Counted from the first letter of the stretch, positions 16,748 through 24,671 are shown. The stretch is 36,498 nt of DNA from Thioglobus_A sp964344985 (GCA_964344985.1 CAYFPI010000012.1:1-36498); one strand, 5' to 3'. Made by a program: numbers and translations. Notes: generated by a model not told the origin, from the sequence alone.

Positions 16748-17218
16748 TTATAATGATTGTGATAATTTGCTCAACATCTCTTGATGTGTCTTGCTATCCA
16801 CTTCTTTTGCCAAAACAGAATTAACACCTTGCATTACCAAAGTAGAAACCTGCTCTTTTAATTCGTTACGAGTGCGGACAGTGTCTTGCTCTAGCTCAGC
16901 TTGTGCTTGTGCCTTAACTTTGTCTGCTTCACGAATCGCTGCATCTTTAGCCTCTTCAATGGCTGCTGATGCTTGTTTATTTGCATTGGCAATAATTTCA
17001 GCCGCTTGATCTTTAGATTGAGCAATTAGATCTTGAGCTCTTTGCTCAGCCTCTGCTTGCTCAGACAGACCACGCTCTGCTGCTAACAAACCATTTTCAA
17101 TACGCTTTTGACGCTCTTCCATGGCAGCAATTAAAGGTGGCCAAACATACTCTTTAACCAAATAGATAAAAATGAAAAATGCAATTGATTGACCAATTAA
17201 CGTAGCATTTATATTCAT
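16748..17218 (-). CDS. atpF: ATP synthase subunit b
   Basis: Subunit b forms the peripheral stalk. The 156-residue protein has one N-terminal membrane helix (about 5-22, LIGQSIAFFIFIYLVKEYVWPPLI) followed by a long charged, alanine- and glutamate-rich coiled coil that continues to the C-terminus. Only one b gene is present, as in non-photosynthetic gammaproteobacteria. Confidence 0.96.
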   Translation of the reverse strand: MNINATLIGQSIAFFIFIYLVKEYVWPPLIAAMEERQKRIENGLLAAERGLSEQAEAEQRAQDLIAQSKDQAAEIIANANKQASAAIEEAKDAAIREADKVKAQAQAELEQDTVRTRNELKEQVSTLVMQGVNSVLAKEVDSKTHQEMLSKLSQSL

Positions 17219-17256
17219 AAGTTTGCCTTATACTTGAAAATTAAATTCTATCCTTA

Positions 17257-17493
17257 TTAAGCAACTGCGAACAGTACGTAAAGACCTAGACCAACTGCGA
17301 TCATTGGAACCGCGTCTACTAAACCCATAAAGATAAAGAACTGAGTTCTTAACATTGGAATTAACTCTGGTTGACGTGCTGCACCTTCTAGCACTTTTGC
17401 ACCCAATAAACCAATACCAATCGCAGCACCTAATGCACCCATGCCCATCATAATACTACCTGCAATATATAAAATCGCGCTTGTTTCACCCAT
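17257..17493 (-). CDS. atpE: ATP synthase subunit c
   Basis: This is the proton-carrying ring subunit. The 78-residue protein has two membrane helices joined by the polar loop ARQPEL. The proton-binding residue is Asp60 in FMGLVDAVPMIAVGLGLYV. The glycine-rich first helix (MGMGALGAAIGIGLLGAK) lacks the sodium-binding pattern of Na+-type rings, so proton coupling is expected. A strong GGAG site precedes the start, which fits high expression. Confidence 0.97.
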   Translation of the reverse strand: MGETSAILYIAGSIMMGMGALGAAIGIGLLGAKVLEGAARQPELIPMLRTQFFIFMGLVDAVPMIAVGLGLYVLFAVA

Positions 17494-17529
17494 TTTATTT
17501 CTCCTGTGTTAAATAAAAAAATTAAAAAA

Positions 17530-18393
17530 TTAATGCTCTGCTTGATGAGCCATATCCATATAAACAATCGTTAGTGTCATAAAGATAAAGGCCTGCAATG
17601 TAATAATCAAAATATGGAATAACGCCCAGCCAATTTGCAATAAGCCACCAAATACACCAAATCCAATGCCGACACTATACATGATAGCAATCAAAATAAA
17701 GATAATCTCACCGGCATACATATTACCAAATAAACGCAATGCTAATGAAATTGGCTTAGAAATTAAAGCAACGCCTTCTAGCAATAAGTTTGCCGGCAAT
17801 GCCCACTTTCCAAATGGATGGAAAAGTAATTCACCTAAAAATCCGCCTAAACCTTTATGCTTAACACTGTAATACAAAATTAAGGCAAAGATTGATAATG
17901 CCATACCAAATGTAATGTTTGGATCTGTTGATGGCACAACTTTAAAGAACGCCGAGTGTGGATCTCCACCCATAGATGCAACTGTAACTTCGGCCAATTG
18001 CGGCAGCCAGTCAACAGCAATTAAATCCATGAAGTTCATAAAGAAAATCCAAACAAAAATTGTTAGCGACATAGGCGCTACTAATTTGTTTTTATATTTA
18101 AACGAGTCACGAACACTGAAGTCAATAAACTCAATGACCATTTCAATAAAATTTTGCAAACCTGTTGGCACGCCTGTAGTGGTTTTTTTAGCTGCTGATC
18201 TAAAAATAAAGAAAAAAACCAACGCTGTAAATAAAGACCAAAACATTGAATCCACATTGACAGACCAAAAACCCATTGCTTGTGCTTCTGCAGCATTATG
18301 TGCAAATTGCCAGTTGCCATCAATTTGACCATACGTCAAATTTTGCAAGTGGTGCTTAATATAGGCCGATGATGTTAAGGTTTCTGCTGACAT
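17530..18393 (-). CDS. atpB: ATP synthase subunit a
   Basis: Subunit a forms the proton half-channels against the c ring. The 287-residue polytopic protein contains the essential arginine in ISLALRLFGNMYAGEIIFILI. It also has the WVFFMNFMDLIAVDW-like segment (FVWIFFMNFMDLIAVDWLPQ) and a C-terminal QAFIFMTLTIVYMDMAHQAEH. Its start overlaps the end of atpI by 19 bases. Confidence 0.97.
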   Translation of the reverse strand: MSAETLTSSAYIKHHLQNLTYGQIDGNWQFAHNAAEAQAMGFWSVNVDSMFWSLFTALVFFFIFRSAAKKTTTGVPTGLQNFIEMVIEFIDFSVRDSFKYKNKLVAPMSLTIFVWIFFMNFMDLIAVDWLPQLAEVTVASMGGDPHSAFFKVVPSTDPNITFGMALSIFALILYYSVKHKGLGGFLGELLFHPFGKWALPANLLLEGVALISKPISLALRLFGNMYAGEIIFILIAIMYSVGIGFGVFGGLLQIGWALFHILIITLQAFIFMTLTIVYMDMAHQAEH

Positions 18394-18638
18394 TGTTTAT
18401 AAAAAGCAAAGCTCAAATTAATAATAAAAAAACTCAATAATACCACTAACGGATCTAATTTAAGCATTGCCAATGCCAGTAAAACCCCTACCAGTAAAAG
18501 CCTTTCTATTAACGACATCCGTGCCATATTAATGACTTGCTTCGGATCGATAATATTTTTATGCTTAAGTTGTTTTTCACGCCAATAAAGCAAACCCTGA
18601 TTCAGAATTGCGATCAACGCCCCAACAACAATTTCCAT
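18375..18638 (-). CDS. atpI: ATP synthase protein I
   Basis: AtpI is a small membrane protein at the head of atp operons, implicated in c-ring assembly and Mg2+ supply. This version has 87 residues, shorter than the E. coli protein. It has an N-terminal helix (IVVGALIAILNQGLLYW), a basic loop (REKQLKHK) and two further helices (RLLLVGVLLALAML, DPLVVLLSFFIINLSFAFY). Sequence conservation in this family is weak, so position and topology carry the assignment. Confidence 0.85.
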   Translation of the reverse strand: MEIVVGALIAILNQGLLYWREKQLKHKNIIDPKQVINMARMSLIERLLLVGVLLALAMLKLDPLVVLLSFFIINLSFAFYKQCQQKP

Positions 18639-18648
18639 AAGTGTCGAT

Positions 18649-18710
18649 ATTATATATTATGCGCTGTGTTATTTTGCAACATTTAATTGTATTTTTATGA
18701 CTTTTGTCAA
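18649..18710 (-). promoter_or_regulatory. Candidate atp operon promoter(s)
   Basis: On the minus strand a perfect TTGACA (18710-18705) is followed after 18 bases by TTAAAT (18686-18681). A second possibility is TTGCAA (18679-18674) with TATAAT (18654-18649) 19 bases on, which would start almost at the atpI ATG. Either would drive the atp operon; I cannot choose between them. Confidence 0.4.
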
Positions 18711-18738
18711 TTAATAGTATAAGAATATTCTGATATGT

Positions 18739-18767
18739 TTGACAAACTTATTTTTGACGACAATAAT
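18739..18767 (+). promoter_or_regulatory. sqr promoter
   Basis: TTGACA (18739-18744) and AATAAT (18762-18767) are 17 bases apart: a perfect -35 and a 5/6 -10. The leader then carries a perfect 6-bp inverted repeat, AGCTTT/AAAGCT (18770-18775, 18780-18785), before the GAGGAG ribosome site at 18795-18800. Confidence 0.7.
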
Positions 18768-18805
18768 ACAGCTTTTTTTAAAGCTTTATCTATTGAGGAG
18801 ATATC

Positions 18806-20071
18806 ATGGCACACATTGTAGTGATTGGTGCGAGTACAGGCGGTTTGCCGTTTGCATACGACATTAAAAAAACCCTAGGAAAAAACCACAAAGTAACGGT
18901 TATTTCCAATAACCCCAATTTTAACTTCATTCCTTCTAACCCATGGGTAGCTGTAGGCTGGAGAAGCGAAAGTGATATTAGTTTTGAACTAGAGCCTCGC
19001 CTAAAGCGCAAAGGCATTAACTTAATTGTAGGTGAAGCAACAGAAATTAAACCTAATGACAATCAAGTATTGGTTGGCGATCAAGCTGTTGACTACGACT
19101 ATCTAGTTCTAGCAACTGGCCCTAAGTTGGCTTTCGACGAAGTTGAAGGCTTAGGCCCTGATGGTCATAGTGTATCAATCTGTACAACAGCACATGCCAA
19201 AGTTGCCTCAAACGACTGGGAGAAGTTTTGTGATAATGGCGGAGGCCCGATTGTTGTTGGTGCCGTACAAGGTGCATCTTGCTTTGGTCCGGCTTATGAA
19301 TTTGCCACAATCATGGATACTGACCTTAAAAAACGCGGCATTCGTGATAAATGTCCGATTACATTCGTAACCGCAGAACCTTACATAGGCCACCTTGGTT
19401 TAGGTGGGGTTGGCGATTCAAAAGGATTGCTTGAATCAGAGTTTAGACATCGCCATATCAAATGGATTACTAATGCCAAGGTTGCTTCAGTTGCTGATAA
19501 TAGCAAAACCATTAAAACACACGAAGTTGAGACCAAACACACCATGATGTTGCCTGCATTTAAAGGCGTAGACACTGTTGCAAAACTAGCTGAAGTGGAC
19601 GCAGGTTATGTCAATCCTCGTGGTTTTGTCATGGTTAATGATTATCAACAATCGCCAGTAAAAGAAAATATCTTCTCATTAGGTGTAAACATTGCTATTC
19701 CACCTGTTGAAGCAACGCCAGTTATGTGCGGTACACCTAAAACTGGCTATATGATTGAATCAATGGTAACTGCCATTGTGCACAATATTGAGGAAATGAT
19801 TGCTGGAGAAGCGCCAACACACCACCCAACCTGGAACGCAGTTTGTATTGCTGATATGGGCGACACTGGTGCAGCATTTGTTGCTATGCCTCAAATTCCA
19901 CCAAGAAATGTTACTTGGGCAAAAAAAGGCAAAATGATGCATTTGGCAAAAATTGCCTTTGAGAAGTTTTTTATTCGAAATATGAAAACAGGAAACTCTG
20001 AGCCATCTTATCAAAAATACATCTTTAAGATGTTAGGTATTGAGCGTTTAAAAGAAGGTAAAAAATCTTAA
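18806..20071 (+). CDS. sqr: Sulfide:quinone oxidoreductase
   Basis: SQR is a membrane-associated FAD enzyme that oxidises sulfide to zero-valent sulfur and passes the electrons to quinone. The 421-residue protein starts with a dinucleotide-binding motif (VVIGASTGGLPFA). Three cysteines, Cys126, Cys159 (QGASCFGPAYEF) and Cys347 (AVCIADMGDTGAAF), fit the spacing of the three active-site cysteines of Rhodobacter-type SQR. PKTGYMIESMV and the C-terminal amphipathic region (HLAKIAFEKFFIRNMKTG) also match that class. It stands alone with its own promoter and terminator. A flavocytochrome c subunit is less likely because of the length and the SQR-type C-terminus. Confidence 0.93.
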   Translation: MAHIVVIGASTGGLPFAYDIKKTLGKNHKVTVISNNPNFNFIPSNPWVAVGWRSESDISFELEPRLKRKGINLIVGEATEIKPNDNQVLVGDQAVDYDYLVLATGPKLAFDEVEGLGPDGHSVSICTTAHAKVASNDWEKFCDNGGGPIVVGAVQGASCFGPAYEFATIMDTDLKKRGIRDKCPITFVTAEPYIGHLGLGGVGDSKGLLESEFRHRHIKWITNAKVASVADNSKTIKTHEVETKHTMMLPAFKGVDTVAKLAEVDAGYVNPRGFVMVNDYQQSPVKENIFSLGVNIAIPPVEATPVMCGTPKTGYMIESMVTAIVHNIEEMIAGEAPTHHPTWNAVCIADMGDTGAAFVAMPQIPPRNVTWAKKGKMMHLAKIAFEKFFIRNMKTGNSEPSYQKYIFKMLGIERLKEGKKS

Positions 20072-20081
20072 TACTTTAATT

Positions 20082-20105
20082 AAGGCTGCAACTGCAGCCT
20101 TTTTT
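20082..20105 (+). terminator. Intrinsic terminator of sqr
   Basis: AAGGCTGC (20082-20089) pairs with GCAGCCTT (20094-20101) around a 4-nt loop and runs into six T. It lies ten bases after the sqr stop and ends at the convergent recN stop. Confidence 0.92.
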
Positions 20106-21768
20106 ATGCACAACTCTGAGCAATCATCTCTTCAGCGGCTTTTCGTGCTTTATCAGTAATTGTTGCGCCACCTAGAATTCTTGCAATTTCATCAACCCTG
20201 TCATGATCTGAGAGCTGAACAACTTCGGTTTGCACGCCCTCTGAAAGTTGTGATTTACTCACTCGTAAGTGCTGATGACCAAAACTCGCCACTTGTGCTA
20301 AATGGGTAATACAAATAACTTGATAATGCGCTGACAGCTCTTGCAGCTTTTCGCCAACCACTTGTGCGACCGCACCGCTAATACCCACATCTACCTCATC
20401 AAAAATAAGCGTTGGTGTGTATTCACTGTTACTACTAACTACTGACAATGCTAAAGAGATGCGCGAAAGCTCGCCACCAGAGGCCACTTTTTTAAGCGCT
20501 TTAAATTCTTGCCCCATGTTGGTTTTAACTAAAAACTCAACAGACTCAACACCATTTAAATGTACGTCATCAGCTTTAGGGTTTAGTCCAATTTTAAACT
20601 CACTGCCCGGCATGCCCAATACTTGCATGGCTTGTGTGACTTGATCTGACAGATATCTTGCCTGATATTCTCTTGTTTTTGAAAGACTTTTAGCTTGCTT
20701 AATGTAGGTTTTTTCTAGCATTTTAAGCTGAGCGCTTAACTCATCAATTGAATGACTGCCCGCACCAATTTTATCCAATTCGCTCTCAATGTTTTGTTTC
20801 GCAGTTATTAACTCGACAATTTGAACATTGTGTTTGCGCGCTAAATCATGCAATTCTGACACTCTTTGCTCTATCTCTTGTGCACTTTGTTCGTCAATCG
20901 ATAAACCGGTCAAATAATTGTTAAGCTCATAAACTGCCTCTTGAGTCTGCACTTGAGCAGAGTTTAATAGCTCATGAGCATCTGCAAGCTTTTTATCCAT
21001 CTCTAATGCTTGAGTCAACTCATAAGCCAATGTTGATAATTGATGATTAATTCCATCATCACTATCAAGTTGATTCAAAATCTCTGAAGTTTTGTCGGTG
21101 AGTGCTTGCGCATTACTACTGGTTTTAAAATCTTCTTCGATGGTGTTTAGTTCGTTTTCGTTTAATTGCGCTTGATCAAGCTCATCTAATTGATGGGTTA
21201 ACAATGTTTGTTGTGCTTGCGCCAGATCATGATTGTCATTTAAATAATCAATCTTGTCCTTTAGCTCTTTATATTGTCTAGCTGTTATATTTAGCTCGGA
21301 TTTTTGCACGTCCAATTGCGCATAGCCATCTAACAAGTTCATTTGTTGATCATTGCGCAACAACAATTGATGTTCATTTTGCCCATGCATATCAATCAGT
21401 AATTCGCCCACGCCTCTGATGATTGATAGTGGAACGCTATTGCCATTAACAAACGCTTTGGAGCGCCCGTCGCTGGCAATCACTCGACGCAAGATACATT
21501 CACCCTCATCATCTAGAGATTGCGCTTGTAAAAAATTTTGCACTGATTGATTGTTCTCAACCAAAAATACAGCGCTAATGTCTGCCTTATCCTTGCCGTG
21601 TCGAACTAAGCTTGAATCAGCTCTAGCACCTAGAGCAAGACTAAGCGCTTGCAATAAAATAGATTTACCTGCGCCAGTCTCGCCCGTTACTGCGCTCATG
21701 CCCGCTTCGAAAGACAAATCTAGTTTTTCAACAACTGCTAGATTTTTTACCGATAATTGAGATAACAT
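20104..21768 (-). CDS. recN: DNA repair protein RecN
   Basis: This SMC-like ATPase acts in double-strand-break repair. The 554-residue protein has Walker A GETGAGKS at 29-36, a long central coiled-coil region (about 155-365), the ABC signature VASGGELSRISLAL, and Walker B LIFDEVDVGISG. The C-terminal HLAQVASFGHQHLRVSK is typical. It follows nadK after nine bases on the same strand. No LexA box is obvious, because the promoter appears to lie upstream of nadK. Confidence 0.97.
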   Translation of the reverse strand: MLSQLSVKNLAVVEKLDLSFEAGMSAVTGETGAGKSILLQALSLALGARADSSLVRHGKDKADISAVFLVENNQSVQNFLQAQSLDDEGECILRRVIASDGRSKAFVNGNSVPLSIIRGVGELLIDMHGQNEHQLLLRNDQQMNLLDGYAQLDVQKSELNITARQYKELKDKIDYLNDNHDLAQAQQTLLTHQLDELDQAQLNENELNTIEEDFKTSSNAQALTDKTSEILNQLDSDDGINHQLSTLAYELTQALEMDKKLADAHELLNSAQVQTQEAVYELNNYLTGLSIDEQSAQEIEQRVSELHDLARKHNVQIVELITAKQNIESELDKIGAGSHSIDELSAQLKMLEKTYIKQAKSLSKTREYQARYLSDQVTQAMQVLGMPGSEFKIGLNPKADDVHLNGVESVEFLVKTNMGQEFKALKKVASGGELSRISLALSVVSSNSEYTPTLIFDEVDVGISGAVAQVVGEKLQELSAHYQVICITHLAQVASFGHQHLRVSKSQLSEGVQTEVVQLSDHDRVDEIARILGGATITDKARKAAEEMIAQSCA

Positions 21769-21777
21769 TTGTTTGTC

Positions 21778-22599
21778 TTACGAGAGTTTCGAGCCCCAAT
21801 GTAGTTTTGTGCGAATAATCTCAAAATAATCATAATCTTGCGGATGCAACAAATGCACAAAACTGCTATGTTGACGTACACGAATTTCTTGCCCTGGCGA
21901 CACGGGAGATGAAGTTTGCCCATCGATATGGAGCGACACACCTTCTTCTGCCTCTTTTACTTTGATTACTACTTCGCTACCGCCTGGCACTAAAAGTGGA
22001 CGATGACTCATCGTATGTGGACAAATTGAAACCAAACCAATGGCATTTACCCCTGGATGCATAATGGGTCCGCCACTTGACAAGGCATAAGCTGTTGAGC
22101 CAGTAGGTGTGGTAATAATCAGCCCGTCTGCACGCTGATTATTAACAAATTTATCATCAATGTAGACATCAAACTCAATCATTTTCAGAGCGTCTTGTCG
22201 ATTAACAACTGCATCGTTAAGTGCTACACTGCTCTCAATCACTTGTCCATCTTGCTCTATTTGGCAAGACAATAGGCAACGCTCTTCTTTGGTAAAGTCT
22301 CCAGCTAATACCTGGGCCACAATTTCAAACATTTTTGCAACCGATACATCGGCCAAAAACCCTAATCTGCCTAAATTAATGCCCAAAATTGGAATATTGT
22401 TATCAACAAAAGTGCGCGCAGTATTAAGTATTGAGCCATCACCGCCCACTACAATAATCAAGTCTGCATTTTCAGCAATGACTGGAGTGTCTCGAACTGC
22501 TTTAACACCTTGACCTTCTAAGAATGTGCGCAACTCACCAGCTGTGCTCTCACTCACAGGATCAAACGGTTTGCTAATAATGCCGATTGTATTAAACAT
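21778..22599 (-). CDS. nadK: NAD kinase
   Basis: This enzyme phosphorylates NAD+ to NADP+. The 273-residue protein has the invariant GGDGS (52-56, VVGGDGSILNTAR), GINLGRLGFLADV, and the NAD-binding TPTGSTAYALSSGGPIMHP. It ends in the usual C-terminal region (FEIIRTKLHWG). It is the first gene of nadK-recN and diverges from grpE, the common gammaproteobacterial arrangement. Confidence 0.96.
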   Translation of the reverse strand: MFNTIGIISKPFDPVSESTAGELRTFLEGQGVKAVRDTPVIAENADLIIVVGGDGSILNTARTFVDNNIPILGINLGRLGFLADVSVAKMFEIVAQVLAGDFTKEERCLLSCQIEQDGQVIESSVALNDAVVNRQDALKMIEFDVYIDDKFVNNQRADGLIITTPTGSTAYALSSGGPIMHPGVNAIGLVSICPHTMSHRPLLVPGGSEVVIKVKEAEEGVSLHIDGQTSSPVSPGQEIRVRQHSSFVHLLHPQDYDYFEIIRTKLHWGSKLS

Positions 22600-22617
22600 T
22601 TTTCTTAATCACTCAAG

Positions 22618-22646
22618 GTTGAATTCTTTAAAATAGCCACTATATA
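22618..22646 (+). promoter_or_regulatory. Candidate grpE heat-shock promoter
   Basis: GTTGAA (22618-22623), then 13 bases, then CCACTATA (22637-22644) resembles the RpoH consensus CTTGAA-N13/14-CCCCATNT. The same bases can be read as a sigma-70 site, TTGAAT-16-TATATA (22619-22646). It overlaps the nadK promoter candidate on the opposite strand. Confidence 0.4.
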
Positions 22647-22668
22647 ACCAGCTAGTAATTAGCTACAA
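22639..22668 (-). promoter_or_regulatory. Candidate nadK-recN promoter
   Basis: On the minus strand TTGTAG (22668-22663) and TATAGT (22644-22639) are 18 bases apart. A 5-bp inverted repeat, AGCTA/TAGCT (22651-22665), sits between them. Its -10 shares bases with the grpE promoter. Confidence 0.4.
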
Positions 22669-22691
22669 ATATACATTAATTGGACAACAAA

Positions 22692-23237
22692 ATGACAAAA
22701 AAGAAAAAGCAAGAAGAAACAGTTGAAAAAATAGAAGACGAAACGCTCGAAACAACTGAACAAGAAAACCAAGAAGATGATCTTCAAGCCCAATTAGAAG
22801 AAGCTCAACAATCTGCAAAAGATAACTGGGATAAAGCGCTTAGAGCGCAAGCAGAGATGGAAAACCTTAAGCGTCGCAATGCCAAAGACCTTGAAAACGC
22901 CCATAAATTTGCCCTAGACGGCTTTGTTAAAGCGCTACTTGAAGTGAAAGACTCTTTGACTATGGGACTTAAAACAGCCAACGAAGAAAAAGCTACCATT
23001 GAACACATCATTGAAGGGCTAGAAATGACAGACAAGGTCTTTCTATCAACCATGGAAAAATTTGGCGTAGAAGCTATCAATCCAGAAGGTGAAGTATTTA
23101 ATCCAGAGTTTCATGAAGCTGTTACCATGGTGCCAATGCCAGATCAAGAGTCTAATTCTGTATTGGAAGTCATACAAATGGGCTTTACTCTAAACGGTCG
23201 TTTGGTTCGCCCTGCTATGGTAGTTGTGGTTCAGTAG
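22692..23237 (+). CDS. grpE: Nucleotide exchange factor GrpE
   Basis: GrpE releases ADP from DnaK. From the ATG at 22692 it has 181 residues: a charged, lysine- and glutamate-rich N-terminal tail, a long helix (KDNWDKALRAQAEMENLKRRNAKDLENAHKFALDGFVKALLEVKDSL), and the C-terminal beta domain (MEKFGVEAINPEGEVFNPEFHEAVTMVP, GFTLNGRLVRPAMVVV). A TTG at 22680 would add four residues. I prefer the ATG because GGA lies seven bases before it. dnaK does not follow; the accessory region begins here instead. Confidence 0.95.
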   Translation: MTKKKKQEETVEKIEDETLETTEQENQEDDLQAQLEEAQQSAKDNWDKALRAQAEMENLKRRNAKDLENAHKFALDGFVKALLEVKDSLTMGLKTANEEKATIEHIIEGLEMTDKVFLSTMEKFGVEAINPEGEVFNPEFHEAVTMVPMPDQESNSVLEVIQMGFTLNGRLVRPAMVVVVQ

Positions 23238-23319
23238 ATCTTTTAAACACTTTCCAAAAATCTTCGATTTTCGTTTTAGTTCTTGACACTAAACAAAAGT
23301 CTTGAAAATTTTAGATTTA

Positions 23320-23802
23320 TCATGAAGATCTAACAAATATTGCTTTTTTAATACTTTCAAACATTCCTTGGTAAAACTTTGGGTCTTCTATTGGGACTGA
23401 ATTTCCACCCTTCATCCCATAGCCACTAGACGTTTCTTGATGATTTACAAAATTTAGCCTTATAGAAACATTTCCTGAAGGCATATCTTCAATAAATGCA
23501 GTAGCCTTCACATATTCAATTGACTGCCCTACAAACGGTATAAAGCCTCGTGTTTTGTGTCCAGCAGCGGTGACCAGCCCAGTATCAGCGTTTGCAGCCT
23601 CAACCACATAGCCCTTATCTTGAAATACTGACAAGGTTGATGAAAATGCAATTTTATATTTTGTACTAAATTCTTGCTTTTGAATTGATTGCAATTCTAA
23701 ACTAGTCTTAGTAGCCGTATAATTTTTTTGAGCTGTACAGCCTGCAAGAAATCCAATTCCAACCATTGTTATAATTGTAATTAATAACTTATTCTTCAAC
23801 AT
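23320..23802 (-). CDS. Putative lipoprotein of unknown function
   Basis: A 160-residue protein with a lipoprotein signal: basic MLKNK, a hydrophobic stretch, and lipobox LAGC with Cys22. The mature part has a soluble alpha/beta look, with YKIAFSSTLSVFQDKGYVVEAANADTGLVTAAG. That pattern recalls BamC-like folds, where a helix precedes a strand ending in D-x-G. I cannot name the family. The residue after the Cys is Thr, so outer-membrane sorting is expected. It follows the other lipoprotein by 20 bases, and both use the same A-rich GGAGA ribosome site. Together they look like a two-gene operon opposite an XRE regulator. Confidence 0.82.
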   Translation of the reverse strand: MLKNKLLITIITMVGIGFLAGCTAQKNYTATKTSLELQSIQKQEFSTKYKIAFSSTLSVFQDKGYVVEAANADTGLVTAAGHKTRGFIPFVGQSIEYVKATAFIEDMPSGNVSIRLNFVNHQETSSGYGMKGGNSVPIEDPKFYQGMFESIKKAIFVRSS

Positions 23803-23822
23803 TTTTTCTCCTTTTTGTCTAT

Positions 23823-24221
23823 TTAAAAGCTTGATTGTCTATATGAAAAGTCTCTAACTCTTTTTTCTTTGTCAAATTTAATTATTACAGTTAATGTTTT
23901 CTGGTTTTGAGATATGGCGCCTGCAGGGGACGGATACCAAAACTCACTCCTGCTTGCAGAGTGAGTTACAGTTGTCTGTAATTTATCATATATCCAAACC
24001 TCTCTTCTTTCAGAATCAGTAGAGACAATATTGGGAGATCCGAGTATTTCAATAATTTTGGCACTACTCATACCCACCTTGACTTCTCTTTGTACGTTTC
24101 CAACAGTAACTTTATCATTGATACTATCTTCAACTTCCGCTCTATGTTCTGACGCTGTCTTGCAACCTGACAACTGCATAATAAACAAGAGCATAAAAGA
24201 TACAATTAATGCATTTTTCAT
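23823..24221 (-). CDS. Putative lipoprotein with a BamE/SmpA-like domain
   Basis: From the ATG at 24221, backed by a GGAG six bases upstream, it is 132 residues. The frame opens 13 codons earlier, but that start would bury the signal peptide. The signal is MKNALIVSFMLLFIMQLSGC with Cys20 as lipidation site. The mature part has VKVGMSSAKIIEILGSPNIV and VWIYDK, the pattern of SmpA/OmlA (BamE-type) domains. It is shortened and without the rest of a Bam operon. It is not the housekeeping bamE by context. First gene of the lipoprotein pair; its promoter faces the XRE gene. Confidence 0.82.
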   Translation of the reverse strand: MKNALIVSFMLLFIMQLSGCKTASEHRAEVEDSINDKVTVGNVQREVKVGMSSAKIIEILGSPNIVSTDSERREVWIYDKLQTTVTHSASRSEFWYPSPAGAISQNQKTLTVIIKFDKEKRVRDFSYRQSSF

Positions 24222-24234
24222 GTTTGTCTCCTTT

Positions 24235-24280
24235 TTCTCGAATTTAGAGAAATTATACATCTTCTCGATAATCGAGACAA
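24235..24280. promoter_or_regulatory. Divergent control region with a 15-bp palindrome and a related half-site pair
   Basis: TCTCGAT-A-ATCGAGA (24263-24277) is a perfect palindrome. TTTCTCGAATTTAGAGAAA (24235-24253) is an imperfect one sharing the TCTCGA half-site. On the minus strand TTGTCT (24280-24275) and TATAAT (24257-24252) are 17 bases apart, so the palindrome fills the spacer of the lipoprotein promoter. It also ends five bases before the XRE start codon. This is the layout of an operator for the adjacent regulator, controlling both directions; the binding itself is inferred. Confidence 0.7.
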
Positions 24281-24281
24281 G

Positions 24282-24518
24282 ATGAAAAAGGCAATTTATA
24301 GTTCAAGTGGAAATATTCTTTGTAACTGGTTAAAAAATCAAAGATTAAATTCTGGATTAACAATGGTTGAACTAGGTATTTTGCTCAATGTTCATCACTC
24401 AATTATTGGGAAAATCGAACTCGGTGAAAGGCGACTTGATGTGGTTGAATGGATTCAATATTGCGAAGCACTTAACGCTGATCCGTTTGAATGTCTTGAA
24501 CTGCTTGTCAAAAAATGA
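24282..24518 (+). CDS. Small XRE-family HTH transcriptional regulator
   Basis: The 78-residue protein is little more than a Cro/C1-type helix-turn-helix domain: LKNQRLNSGLTMVELGILLNVHHSIIGKIELGERRLDVVEWIQYCEALNADPFECLELL (about 17-75). There is no ligand or oligomerisation domain. It diverges from the lipoprotein pair and starts next to a perfect palindrome, so autoregulation and repression of the lipoproteins are likely. Phage or mobile-element repressors look similar. No phage genes are nearby. Confidence 0.88.
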   Translation: MKKAIYSSSGNILCNWLKNQRLNSGLTMVELGILLNVHHSIIGKIELGERRLDVVEWIQYCEALNADPFECLELLVKK

Positions 24519-24521
24519 CAT

Positions 24522-24540
24522 AGGAAAGCAAGGCTTTCCT
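24522..24540 (+). terminator. 8-bp hairpin just after the XRE gene
   Basis: AGGAAAGC (24522-24529) pairs with GCTTTCCT (24533-24540) around AAG, three bases past the stop codon. There is no T-run after it, so it is either a weak terminator or the first unit of the hairpin array that follows. Confidence 0.45.
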
Positions 24541-24546
24541 CCAAAA

Positions 24547-24671
24547 CCCCTTTAAAAAATAAATCCAATTATTCTTATTGAAGTGAATGGCTGGTTTTTC
24601 GTTGTTTGAGCGTAGCGAGTTTAGAAAAACCAATGAACGAAATTAGAAGAATTGAGATTATTTTTAAGGGT
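24547..24671. repeat. Long imperfect inverted repeat with 9-bp perfect core
   Basis: TGGTTTTTC (24592-24600) is the exact complement of GAAAAACCA (24624-24632), around a 23-nt loop containing GAGCGTAGCGAG. Farther out, AATTATTCTTATT (24567-24579) matches the complement of 24641-24653 at 11 of 13 positions. The outermost A-runs and C/G runs also pair. Overall it is a palindrome of roughly 125 bp with interruptions. Confidence 0.6.

Noticed and set aside
23238..23319. Convergent terminator between grpE and the lipoprotein gene
   Set aside because: Only short interrupted complementarity (TTTAGT/ACTAAA) without a T-run; not convincing enough to annotate.
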